DNA of 64,000 bases from NCBI GenBank assembly GCA_046291875.1, contig JBKBSF010000002.1, positions 186,001 to 250,000 of the forward strand. The letters are read 5' to 3'. This stretch comes from SKVR01 sp046291875. GTDB lineage: Bacteria; Bacteroidota; Bacteroidia; Bacteroidales; UBA7960. The notes under the pieces were generated by a model that worked only from the letters and a program-made list of their open reading frames with translations, was not told where the DNA came from and did not search any database. Shown piece after piece: positions 34,201 through 42,130 of the stretch (position 1 is the stretch's first letter; each line of letters begins with the position of its first letter). A program made the position numbers and the translations under genes.

Positions 34201-34758
34201 GCCACTGTAGAGGTGATTGACAACCGCAATGGCAACACCATACTGCAAACGGTTACCGAGCGCAATACCGGCAGATATACCGCTACCTTTGTTACCGGTG
34301 AGGACTACATCCTGGTGGTGTCTGCCAACGGCTACTGGCTCAACTCCGAAAGGTTGATCCTTGATCAGTTCCTTACCATCCAGGATGCACAGCGCGACAT
34401 CCTGCTGGAAAGCATTGCCATAGGAGCCCGCTTCCAGCTCGGCAACCTGAGGTTTGCTCCCGGCTTGAGCGAAATACCTACCGAGGCCTATCCTGAGCTG
34501 GATCGCCTGATCTCGCAGTTGCGCGAAAACCCCAATGTGAGGATCCGCATTGAAGGCCATTCCGATGCACAGGAAACCCTCAACAACCCCAATATTTCTG
34601 CACAACGGGCTGAAACGGTCATGCGCTATATGGTAAACAATGGCTTCTCCAACATCGAATTTACAGGCCTCAGAGATTCGCAACCCGTAGCACCCAGCGA
34701 TACAGAAGAAAACCGCCGCAGAAACCGCAGAGTGGAAATTGTGGTGGTGGACAGGTAG
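31204..34758 (+). CDS. Usher-like outer-membrane barrel with C-terminal OmpA domain
   Basis: A 1184-residue protein. Its parts in order are a signal peptide (1-24) and two Ig/NEW3-like domains (about 35-270, with FNVLVIHNKGDRREEIFLEV-type strands). A large beta-barrel follows (about 285-740), containing LLLGDVSSLPVKYGLGKGAE, which resembles the GD..S-L..G-G motif of fimbrial ushers. Next are an SdrD-like domain (about 750-840, DLNGNLRREFNEPGVKDI), two carboxypeptidase-regulatory-like domains (about 860-1060) and an OmpA-type peptidoglycan-binding domain (about 1075-1182, IEGHSDAQET and NRRRNRRVEIVV). The order suggests an assembly pore anchored to the cell wall. It ends the pilin-like operon. 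Usher function is an inference. Confidence 0.7.
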   Translation: MKLTLKYSLILLILLFRLPVLLAQGFNGHNHQHPHIEAFFTRENIEIEASASLFNVLVIHNKGDRREEIFLEVNVPMGWTAVAYETRSHLIYPGDTLFLPVRVAPSRDVAGEIGYSIIAAINNRAGETLTNAYCFVKIPRETNFQFRPITRMGYFDQTNNTSMISFRMVNRGNVNELVYLNFTSTNAITLQNERDNMLSVDLMIRSKSDTIINIPVTLNEEFGISNGGTLRADVRGFTQDTEFTTSFWFTRLDSRYRFRIPESEKMLVAEIAVQNLLTDQEVGFAGGVKGAVLFENNHDINYNFYKFSTGGWDEILKYSRMKLEYNTPVFRLLLGDVSSLPVKYGLGKGAEASVLLKNHFRFTVVGSENQFRPIYNAGFIFEENKTRYRFQTRYAYTQNDFTRVRAHAMGVRSNLTINRFHSMRLEGSFSDAVFNQSGSNYQGFSLGVNYSGRIGKTTISLREQFGTVDFYGPFSGRHQFQGLIQHPLPQDYSLQVSLTDFQYKPVIETPLGLSSNLFQEQRRAEVRVRKVADRNLVYNGGPIFERKSSNSFGLYDGQNPFTTYSAKLGFGARISDRPNSFFAPHASFGYTFITDFSYPEASNIGFNVQGRSTSLFNAHVSMNMRRDFWGAYLNYFYGPYSINQEISQFYYNIMAHSVRVMPYWEKFIYRDIIRLNAKAGFLYDFAFKTSRLNLNNQMDIFLRNDFRINLLHTFSYQVTTDLITEENYTYSNNYFEIRAIKEFNWNQPRIKYHNLEINLFKDLNGNLRREFNEPGVKDILVHITSIDPLRYDQYDVDYLPPTTMVSKRLLTGMDGVIRYENLPRGLYKIELENIGRDTDKFFPDQNEFIINVAGDKTVYVPYLERNRIFGRVILNRSRLSALGRIEAGNIKVTATDSKGRPTSTLTDNNGNFEMYVPSVDSYIVTVNNIFRDHFNLRQNDFRANLNGFKQFEVNFVFDEIRRQIEFTPSFTEIETEIRRVGRTNLSGTVRDASTLQPIRATVEVIDNRNGNTILQTVTERNTGRYTATFVTGEDYILVVSANGYWLNSERLILDQFLTIQDAQRDILLESIAIGARFQLGNLRFAPGLSEIPTEAYPELDRLISQLRENPNVRIRIEGHSDAQETLNNPNISAQRAETVMRYMVNNGFSNIEFTGLRDSQPVAPSDTEENRRRNRRVEIVVVDR

Positions 34759-34787
34759 AGTTTAGGGTGTGAGGTGAGAGGGGCCCT

Positions 34788-34859
34788 GAGCAATTCGACG
34801 AGTGGTCCCTGAGCCTGTCGAAGGGCTCTTTGTGGCACCTGTCGAAGGGCCGATTGCTC
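34788..34859. repeat. REP-like palindromic repeat with CCTGTCGAAGGGC cores
   Basis: Two copies of CCTGTCGAAGGGC (34814-34826 and 34838-34850) are nested inside GAGCAAT (34788-34794) / ATTGCTC (34853-34859). CCTGAGCCTGTCGAAGGG-type units are widespread REP sequences in environmental bacterial genomes. The rest of the 34759-35173 gap shows no gene; it contains AT-rich sequence only. Confidence 0.65.
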
Positions 34860-35173
34860 CTCCCTGGGAAAGATCAGACTTATAAGAACCAGGGGCAGTG
34901 CCTGCAACCTATGCTTTCGAACCATTTACACAAAGAAGCGTTTCAACGATTAACCCCATCAACCTTTCTGTACTGGCAAGCGTTTAAGTGATTGATGGGC
35001 CATATACAAACCATTTAAATTATGAAACGAACATGTTTGCGATTTAAACACAAAAACCTATGAACCGATACCGCATCTGCGGCAGAGCTCGGCGAAGACA
35101 AAACAGCAAACATGGAGTTCCCCACGCATAAGCGGGGCAGGCATACGACCTATTTAAAGCAAATTATTTACAC

Positions 35174-35569
35174 ATGAAAAACCAAATACTGCATTACCAG
35201 AGTCTCTTCCTGCTATTGTTTCTTATCTCAATGGGTGTTGGGTTGAATGGCTGCAGGGAGAAGGATTTTATTTTTGACCTGGAGCATTTGACCGGCACAG
35301 TCTGGGGCATTCCTCAGGTGATCGAACCCGGCCAGGAAGACCCCATCCTTGATGCTCCCACTGTATTTTCAAGCGATGGCATTGTGAGTATTGGTCCCAA
35401 CCGGTTCGACGTATGGTCGGTACGGGGCGACCGAAGTATCTACCTGGAGCAGGCACGCGAGAACTGGTTTATCATTAAACTCAACGCCGACACGCTTTAT
35501 GTTGAAAAAACAAGGCTTCCGGGCGGAACCTTTCTGGGGAAATTCATGTATAACCCTATGATACGCTAA
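35174..35569 (+). CDS. Small hypothetical lipoprotein
   Basis: A 131-residue protein with a lipoprotein signal (MGVGLNGC, Cys at about residue 27). The mature part resembles a small beta-barrel domain: LEHLTGTVWGIPQVIEPG, then WSVRGDRSIYLEQ and a C-terminal GTFLGKFMYNPM. A lipocalin-like fold is plausible but I do not recognise the family. It follows the REP repeat and precedes the transporter fusion; no functional link is evident. Confidence 0.6.
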   Translation: MKNQILHYQSLFLLLFLISMGVGLNGCREKDFIFDLEHLTGTVWGIPQVIEPGQEDPILDAPTVFSSDGIVSIGPNRFDVWSVRGDRSIYLEQARENWFIIKLNADTLYVEKTRLPGGTFLGKFMYNPMIR

Positions 35570-35621
35570 GCCCTGGTCCAGCAGTAAACTTTACTTTCTT
35601 CGCTGCCCGCAAGGGTTTTCG

Positions 35622-35629
35622 TATCTTTG
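35622..35629 (+). promoter_or_regulatory. Candidate promoter of the transporter-ATPase operon
   Basis: TATCTTTG matches TAnnTTTG; TTCG (35599-35602) lies 19 bases upstream as a partial TTTG. Transcripts from it would begin near 35636, after the ATG-like start of the longest frame, and support the ATG at 35672. Confidence 0.5.
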
Positions 35630-35671
35630 TGCAAACACGGTAACCCTTTTAACAGCACCCCGAAGCCAAAT

Positions 35672-38600
35672 ATGCAAAAAGCCAGAAAATTTGGAACCTT
35701 TGGAGGGGTTTTCACTCCTGCCCTGCTTACCATCCTGAGTGTTATTATGTATTTGCGCCTGGGCTGGATTGTAGGCCAGGTAGGTTTGTATTACACCATT
35801 GGTATTATTCTGGTAGCAAATATTATTGCCATCACCACTGGTTTAAGCTTGTCAAGCATTGCTACCGACAAGCGCGTTAAAGCCGGGGGGGTATATTATA
35901 TGCTATCGCGCAGCCTGGGCCTTTCCATTGGGGGGGCGATCGGGGCTACGATCTACCTTGCCTTTGGATTGAGCATTGCACTCAATATTGTGGGGTTTGC
36001 TGAAAGTTTTCTGTCGGTCGATTCTGTCAGCAACTTCCTGGGTATGCATCCCGGTGCTGCATCCTATCGGATTATTGGAGCAGCCGTATTGCTTTTACTG
36101 GCAACCATTGCATTTATTAGTACCTCATTGGCAATCAAAACACAGTATCTTGTTCTAACGGCCATTGTACTATCCCTGATATCAATCATTGCCGGATTGA
36201 TTCTCCGAACAGAGTTTCATCCTGTAAGCCCAGTAATGTTCCCCACTGAGTCAGCTCCTTCACTTGCGGTGATGTTTGCTGTCTTTTTTCCTGCAGCCAC
36301 AGGTTTTATGCAAGGGGCCTCCATGTCTGGCGATCTGAAAGATCCCAGAAGGTCGATCCCCAAGGGAACGATGCTGGCAATATTTACGGGTTTGTTTATC
36401 AACCTGGCCCTGGCAGTGGGGTTTGGTCTGTTTGTTGACCGCGATCTGCTGCTTTCCGATACAGCCTTCCTGCAAAAAATTGCCATGGTACCACCTCTGG
36501 TGGTTGTGGGAATTTGGGGGGCAACTCTCTCTACGGCATTGGGTGCTATGCTTGGCGGTCCCAGGGTTGTGCAAGCTATGGCAGCCGATCGGCTGGCCCC
36601 GGGGTTTCTGGCAAAGGGATACGGGGTGAACAATGAACCCCACAGAGCCATCCTGCTTACCTTTTTCATAGCCCTTTCAGCCATTTTGCTGGGAGACCTC
36701 AACACCATCGCCCGGATTGCCACCATGTTTTTCATTACGGCTTATGGCTTTATCAACCTTGCTTATGCACTGGAAAGCTGGGCCAGCAGTGATTTTCGCC
36801 CAACTTTCCGTATCCCACGTTGGGTAGGCTGGATCGGATTTGGTGCCAGCTTCCTGGTGATGATGCAAATTGATCCCATTGCCATGTTGGTGGCTTTTCT
36901 ACTGCTGTGGATGGTTTGGTTTATCATGCGTAAGCGTGAAAAGAAATTTGATCCGGGAGACGTATGGCAGAGTGTATGGTCGAGTGTGGTGCGGCATTCA
37001 TTGCATAAGATGGATACCCAAGCCATTGAAGAACGCAACTGGAAACCCAACATCATGCTTTTCAGCGGCAATCCGCAAACACGACCCCACCTTACAGAAC
37101 TGGGCAAAGCGCTTATCGCCAACCACGGGCTGCTCACCATCATCAACTTCAAGGTATTTCCCCAGGGGCAAAAACCCCTTTCGCGTTTTCGTCAAACCCG
37201 ACAAACCGAAGAAAGCCTCGCCGACAAAGGAATATTTACTCGTGAATACTACTGCAGCGACATTTACCAAGGCATAGAAAATCTTGCCGAAACATATGGT
37301 TTTGCCGGTGTTGAACCCAATACCGTATTGCTGGGATGGGCACGCCAAACAAGTGATCCGGTAAGATTTGCCAAACTACTGAACCACATCATTGCTTTAG
37401 ACCTGAACCTGCTGCTTATGGATTATGACAGCCAGCGCGGATTTGGCAAACGGCGCATGATCGATATCTGGTGGAGAGGCTCTGGCAATAACGGTAACCT
37501 GGCCATCAACCTGGTTAAGTTTCTCTGGCTCTCAGAAGAATGGAAGGATAGTAAAACCCGGCTCATGATCGAAAACCCCATTAACGATGAACGGGAAACC
37601 ATCTACAATTTTGCCCGTGAGGTGCTTGACAACCTAAGGGTAAATGCCGAGATCATGATCATAAACAATGAAATTGAGAAGAAGCCTTTTTATGACATCA
37701 TCCGGGCCGAATCTGCTGATTCGGATATAATTTTCCTGGGCTTGCCCGATATTGAAGAAGGACAGGAAGCAGACTTTGTAGAACAAACCCATGCCTTGTG
37801 CAGCGACCTGGGCACGGTTGTGCTCATCAAAGCGTCCACCCAGTTTAAAAGACTGAACATAGGCCTGCGGCAAAAGCCTCACGACCGGCTTGCCCAGTTT
37901 CCGGAAAGCAGTCCCGTGCGCATACAACACATTCGCTGGCCCAAAGATGAGCAGCGTGCAGCATTTGCCAAAGGGCTCTACGCTCAAACCAGCGATCTGA
38001 TCCACGAGATGCGAAACCAGGCCTTCGGAAAAATGTTGTACCAGTTTGCCGATATTCTGGCCAATGCCCGCAACCGGGTAAATGCTACCTTTGGCATCAT
38101 CCAGAAAAAAATGGAGGAGCAACCCAGCCAGATGATGCAGATCATGTTTAAGCTTACGGGCAATTCCTTCAGCCGTTACGAACAGATCCTGCTCAACCTG
38201 CGCGATCCATTGCTTGCCGATCAGCAAAAAAACCTGGAGCTTTATTTCAGTGCCTTCACAGAAAAAAGCCAGAAACTGCTGCAATCCATACCTGAGAAGA
38301 TCACTTTAGACCTCAATCCGGAGTATCTGCAGCCCGAGCCCGGCGATATGCTCTCCCTGAAATGGTACAAATGGAGAAAACGCCTGCAGTCGCGATCGCA
38401 TCCACGACAGAATATCAGTGCACGTAAACTGGCCGAAAGTCAATATCCGCAGACCTTCCATGCCATTAAAGAGAAGCTTTGGCATAAGCTTTCTGCACTG
38501 AGTATGCAATATGTAATTGAGCAGCAGAAAGCTTTCAAGCAGTTCCGCGACAGCCTCCATATTCTGGAAACTGCCATGGAACAAAACTTATATACCCCTG

Positions 38601-40831
38601 AATTGCTGCAGGAGGAAAGAGCAAAAGTAGAGGCAGTATTTGCCAGTTTACGCAGTTTCCTGCATGAAGCCGAAAAGGAGTTTTTTCAGCTGGCAGAAGA
38701 GGAGAACAACCATGCCATTCAAAACATATGCGATGCACTGGGAGAAGTCCATCCCGATTCAGGTTTGAAGAAAACTGGAATCAAAAAGTTCAGAAAAGCC
38801 AGGCTCAGGAGTATTGAGGATTACCCGGAGGTATGGAGGCGCAACCTGAGCATGCAGATCAACTTCAACCTCCTGGAGCTCACCCTATCGTCGGTAGACT
38901 ATAAGATGTGGCGTATTCTTGCACGAACCACATTCCAGTTGCAGGATTTCATCAGAAACCCCCAGGGGCATACATTACAAATCAATCCTGAAAGCATTAT
39001 TGCTTTTACACAGGATGCCATGGCAAGATCGGACCGGCAAGAGAGTATTGCTCAGCCCGATTTTAAAACCCTGCCCACCGACGATCTCTACCAGCGAGTA
39101 AAAGACATTGAGGATGATACTCTGGAAAAGATCAATCAATCGCTCAGCCGGATCCCCAGCCATGCGCGGCTACCCCGTAAGCTCATTGCTGCCGATCTTA
39201 TATCGCTTACAGCCTCCGAGCTGGAAACGGAAAAGTTTGAGGTATCAAAACTGATCAACTTCATCATCCAGAACGATCTGATATCCCCCTTGCAAAAACA
39301 AATGCAACAATACAGCAGGGAGCTTCACACTCTCGAACTGGAGATACTGGAGATTGCCCGATTGATACGTATTACCCTTACCGGCGACAAAGAAGATGTA
39401 GTACATATTCCCGACAAGTACTTTTTTGCCGAACAAAACGAAAGGGCCCAAATGGCATTGCAGAGGATGCAGGATCTGGCCATTTCGATCGAAGACCGTT
39501 TGCGCAATCTCTTCAATAAAACCTCGGCCCAGCTGAGCCCCCCGGTTTTTCTGAAGACAGCCGAAAACATGAGGCTTTACAGTAAAACCAGGGAAAAGTC
39601 AACCCGAAAACAAGGCCTGTTGAAGCGCAGGGTCGATCTGTGGCGCGACCGGCTGAGGCGTTTGCTGGTAAAGATCTGGTTCGACAGAAGCAAAAGGCTG
39701 GTGTATGCCCACGGTTTGCGTATCAGCGAAAAGGACGACTTCTTACCGGTGAGTCAATTACACGCTCTGAATGAGGCTGTATCTGTTAAAAACCCGATCC
39801 TGGATCAGATACCACCCTACTACCAGCAGTTGTTTCTGCGTAAGAACAACTACTTTATGGATTTCTGGCACGGAAAAGACCGCGACCTGGAAGAGGCCCA
39901 AAAGATCATCCGACGACACGAGCGGGGCTACAGCGGCGCCTTGCTGATAAGGGGAGAGCACAATACCGGCAAAACCTTTATGGCAAACTACATCTGTCAT
40001 CGGTTTCTGGCCCACCGGCCGGTATTTGTGGTGCAACCTCCTTTTGCCGGATCGGCCCATGCAGCTGATTTCCTGAAGGCTCTTCAGAAAGCCACTGAGA
40101 AACCTTTAGGGGTTCAAAAGCTGATGAAATCGCTGCCCGAAAGATCGGTAATTGTGATAGAAGACCTGGAGCTGTGGTGGGAGAAAAATCCTGAAGGGTT
40201 AAAGGTACTGCAGTTGATTTGCGGATTGATTGAGAAATATGGCAGCCGTACGTTGTTCATTATCAATGTAAACCTGCATGCCTTTAACAGCATCAGCAAA
40301 TTCAAACGCCTGGACCCCTGGCTGCTGGGATCGGTAACCTGCCATCCATTCCATGCTGAAGAGCTCAAAACCATCTTGTTGCAACGCCATGGTTCGGGCA
40401 ATCTCAAGTTTGTTTTCAATGGTAAGAGGGAGAACGAGATGCGCTCGTGGGACCACGCCCGCCTTTTCAATACCTATTTCAACTACACCCGCGGCAATAT
40501 TGGCCTGGCACTTCAAACCTGGATGTCGTCCATAGATCAGGTAAAGAACAATGTTCTGTACATTACACAGCCTAAGCGTCCGGATCTTGCTGCATTCAAC
40601 AAACTCAACTCCGAAACCCTGATCTTCCTGGTGCAGTTTATTTTGCACAAAAGGCTCAACCTGGAAAAGATCCAGCGACTTATGCTTTTCTCGCCCGAGC
40701 AAGCCCGCGAGAAGATCATGCAACTCAAAAGGGCATCCCTGGTTACCGAACCTAACCCCGGGGTGTATATGCTCAACCCCAATCTTCACCCCTTTATAAG
40801 GGAATATCTGCTGGAAAAAGAACTGTTGTAA
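35672..40831 (+). CDS. SLC12-type cation-chloride cotransporter fused to a P-loop ATPase
   Basis: The product is 1719 residues. Residues about 1-425 are a 12-helix APC-type transporter whose opening (TFGGVFTPALLTILSVIMYLRL, shortened here to VFTPALLTILSVIMYLRL) and KAGGVYYMLSRSLG are typical of SLC12 cotransporters. Residues about 440-720 resemble the cytoplasmic SLC12 domain (NIMLFSGNPQTRPHLTELG). A long, charged helical region follows (about 720-1390). A P-loop domain then has Walker A GEHNTGKT (about 1428-1435) and Walker B SVIVIED (Asp about 1498), and the C-terminus looks like a winged-helix or lid region. It probably couples cation/chloride uptake to nucleotide state. The next genes encode an MscS-like channel and a small membrane protein. 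Confidence 0.85.
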   Translation: MQKARKFGTFGGVFTPALLTILSVIMYLRLGWIVGQVGLYYTIGIILVANIIAITTGLSLSSIATDKRVKAGGVYYMLSRSLGLSIGGAIGATIYLAFGLSIALNIVGFAESFLSVDSVSNFLGMHPGAASYRIIGAAVLLLLATIAFISTSLAIKTQYLVLTAIVLSLISIIAGLILRTEFHPVSPVMFPTESAPSLAVMFAVFFPAATGFMQGASMSGDLKDPRRSIPKGTMLAIFTGLFINLALAVGFGLFVDRDLLLSDTAFLQKIAMVPPLVVVGIWGATLSTALGAMLGGPRVVQAMAADRLAPGFLAKGYGVNNEPHRAILLTFFIALSAILLGDLNTIARIATMFFITAYGFINLAYALESWASSDFRPTFRIPRWVGWIGFGASFLVMMQIDPIAMLVAFLLLWMVWFIMRKREKKFDPGDVWQSVWSSVVRHSLHKMDTQAIEERNWKPNIMLFSGNPQTRPHLTELGKALIANHGLLTIINFKVFPQGQKPLSRFRQTRQTEESLADKGIFTREYYCSDIYQGIENLAETYGFAGVEPNTVLLGWARQTSDPVRFAKLLNHIIALDLNLLLMDYDSQRGFGKRRMIDIWWRGSGNNGNLAINLVKFLWLSEEWKDSKTRLMIENPINDERETIYNFAREVLDNLRVNAEIMIINNEIEKKPFYDIIRAESADSDIIFLGLPDIEEGQEADFVEQTHALCSDLGTVVLIKASTQFKRLNIGLRQKPHDRLAQFPESSPVRIQHIRWPKDEQRAAFAKGLYAQTSDLIHEMRNQAFGKMLYQFADILANARNRVNATFGIIQKKMEEQPSQMMQIMFKLTGNSFSRYEQILLNLRDPLLADQQKNLELYFSAFTEKSQKLLQSIPEKITLDLNPEYLQPEPGDMLSLKWYKWRKRLQSRSHPRQNISARKLAESQYPQTFHAIKEKLWHKLSALSMQYVIEQQKAFKQFRDSLHILETAMEQNLYTPELLQEERAKVEAVFASLRSFLHEAEKEFFQLAEEENNHAIQNICDALGEVHPDSGLKKTGIKKFRKARLRSIEDYPEVWRRNLSMQINFNLLELTLSSVDYKMWRILARTTFQLQDFIRNPQGHTLQINPESIIAFTQDAMARSDRQESIAQPDFKTLPTDDLYQRVKDIEDDTLEKINQSLSRIPSHARLPRKLIAADLISLTASELETEKFEVSKLINFIIQNDLISPLQKQMQQYSRELHTLELEILEIARLIRITLTGDKEDVVHIPDKYFFAEQNERAQMALQRMQDLAISIEDRLRNLFNKTSAQLSPPVFLKTAENMRLYSKTREKSTRKQGLLKRRVDLWRDRLRRLLVKIWFDRSKRLVYAHGLRISEKDDFLPVSQLHALNEAVSVKNPILDQIPPYYQQLFLRKNNYFMDFWHGKDRDLEEAQKIIRRHERGYSGALLIRGEHNTGKTFMANYICHRFLAHRPVFVVQPPFAGSAHAADFLKALQKATEKPLGVQKLMKSLPERSVIVIEDLELWWEKNPEGLKVLQLICGLIEKYGSRTLFIINVNLHAFNSISKFKRLDPWLLGSVTCHPFHAEELKTILLQRHGSGNLKFVFNGKRENEMRSWDHARLFNTYFNYTRGNIGLALQTWMSSIDQVKNNVLYITQPKRPDLAAFNKLNSETLIFLVQFILHKRLNLEKIQRLMLFSPEQAREKIMQLKRASLVTEPNPGVYMLNPNLHPFIREYLLEKELL

Positions 40832-40877
40832 AACCCACTATAACTCCAACGAAACTGTTAATTAAAAATCAAGGCTT

Positions 40878-41627
40878 ATGGAAACCTCAGGCATGAGCAT
40901 ATTTCAATTCTCCATTATCATTTTCCTGTTTGTGGGAGGGGTCATTTTTGTGGGTTTCCGGCTGATTCGCTATCTGATGCAGTTTTTCCGGTTTGCTGAA
41001 GTGCAACGTCGCTTATTGATAAGGTATTTACCCATGGCCGAACTCATTGCCTGGATTCTGTTTCTGCTCTGGGGCAGTCAGTACCTGTTTTCACGGTCGC
41101 CCTTGATCACAGTGATCCCTTTACTGGTATTGCTGGTATTGCTGTTGTACCTGGCCTGGTATACCCTGAAAGACATTACTGCCGGTGTAATCTTCAAAAC
41201 GGGGCAGACCCACCGTATTCACGATCATATCGAAGTTGCAGGAGTAAAAGGTAAAATTGTAGCCATTGGGCTTCGAAACCTGGAGATTGAAGACTATGAT
41301 GGCCGCACCATCAGTATTCCGTACAGCAGGGTTATCGGCCATGTATTGCTGCGCTCGCACCCTTCGCAAAGTCTGCTGAGCCATAGCTTTGTGCTGCAGA
41401 TTGAGCATAACCAACCCACAGATATCTTTGCATTGAAAGACAGGATCCGAATCCAGATACTCAGCCTTCCGTGGGCTTCCCAGAAGAAAGAACCCAGGAT
41501 AGAGATTCTTGAGGAAAAGGAGAGCCATTCCCTGTTCCATATTACCATTTTCAGTCTTGATGAAATGTATTTCCAGAAAACACAGAAACTGCTTGCACAG
41601 CAATTCAATGCAATCATAAAATCATGA
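40878..41627 (+). CDS. MscS-like mechanosensitive channel protein
   Basis: A 249-residue protein. Three or four N-terminal helices (about 9-30, 50-70, 75-97) are followed by the MscS beta domain. LAWYTLKDITAGVIFKTGQT contains the pore-lining TM3 region, and HDHIEVAGVKGKIVAIGLRNLEIEDYDGRT is the hallmark beta fold (only its core VKGKIVAIGLRNLEI is quoted). SIPYSRVIG stands where most members have IPNS. The C-terminal cytoplasmic part is short. It starts 46 bases after the cotransporter fusion, fitting an osmotic-stress operon. Confidence 0.85.
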   Translation: METSGMSIFQFSIIIFLFVGGVIFVGFRLIRYLMQFFRFAEVQRRLLIRYLPMAELIAWILFLLWGSQYLFSRSPLITVIPLLVLLVLLLYLAWYTLKDITAGVIFKTGQTHRIHDHIEVAGVKGKIVAIGLRNLEIEDYDGRTISIPYSRVIGHVLLRSHPSQSLLSHSFVLQIEHNQPTDIFALKDRIRIQILSLPWASQKKEPRIEILEEKESHSLFHITIFSLDEMYFQKTQKLLAQQFNAIIKS

Positions 41628-41679
41628 GTGCAGGCACTTTAAATTGTTCCGGCATAAAAACCAATTTAATTTCCATACA

Positions 41680-42054
41680 ATGATCGGGATCGCAATCTTT
41701 ATGTTGCTGATGGGTGCTGGTATTGTCAGCATCTGGGCCATGGACATGACCAAAGGAAAATTTGGGTCTAAGTACCGCTTCTTTAGCTGGACCAACGACG
41801 GAGGTGATTTGATGTGGCCGCATATTCTGGCAGAATACCTTACTGCAGCAGGCCTCATTGCATCGGGCATAGCCATTTTCCTGAACCTGTCATGGTTCTA
41901 TCCTTTTACCCTGATTTCGCTGGGAGCCCTTTTTTACACCTCTCTGAACAGCCTTAGCTGGGTATTTGCAGATCAATCGCGCTTACCTTATGGTATCCCC
42001 ATGATGGTGGCGTTGGCGGGCAGTGCAATAGCCATTGTGGTGCTGGTAATATAA
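41680..42054 (+). CDS. Small four-helix membrane protein
   Basis: A 124-residue protein with four hydrophobic helices (about 1-22, 50-70, 75-95, 105-124) and a short soluble loop containing SWTNDGGDLMW. The frame is open from a TTG at 41644, but the ATG at 41680 gives a clean first helix. I do not recognise the family. Position directly after the MscS gene suggests a shared transcript. It converges on the hydrogenase operon, with a hairpin between them. Confidence 0.6.
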   Translation: MIGIAIFMLLMGAGIVSIWAMDMTKGKFGSKYRFFSWTNDGGDLMWPHILAEYLTAAGLIASGIAIFLNLSWFYPFTLISLGALFYTSLNSLSWVFADQSRLPYGIPMMVALAGSAIAIVVLVI

Positions 42055-42065
42055 TTCAAAGTAAC

Positions 42066-42109
42066 CCGGAGAAAACCACCCTTTAGTTTACCAGGGAGAA
42101 ATTCTCCGG
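42066..42109. terminator. Bidirectional hairpin between convergent operons
   Basis: CCGGAGAA (42066-42073) pairs perfectly with TTCTCCGG (42102-42109), with an inner CCCT/AGGG pairing. It sits between the membrane-protein gene and the convergent hydrogenase gene and could terminate both. There is no long T-run. Confidence 0.55.
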
Positions 42110-42130
42110 ATTACTCTTTGCAACAGCAGG

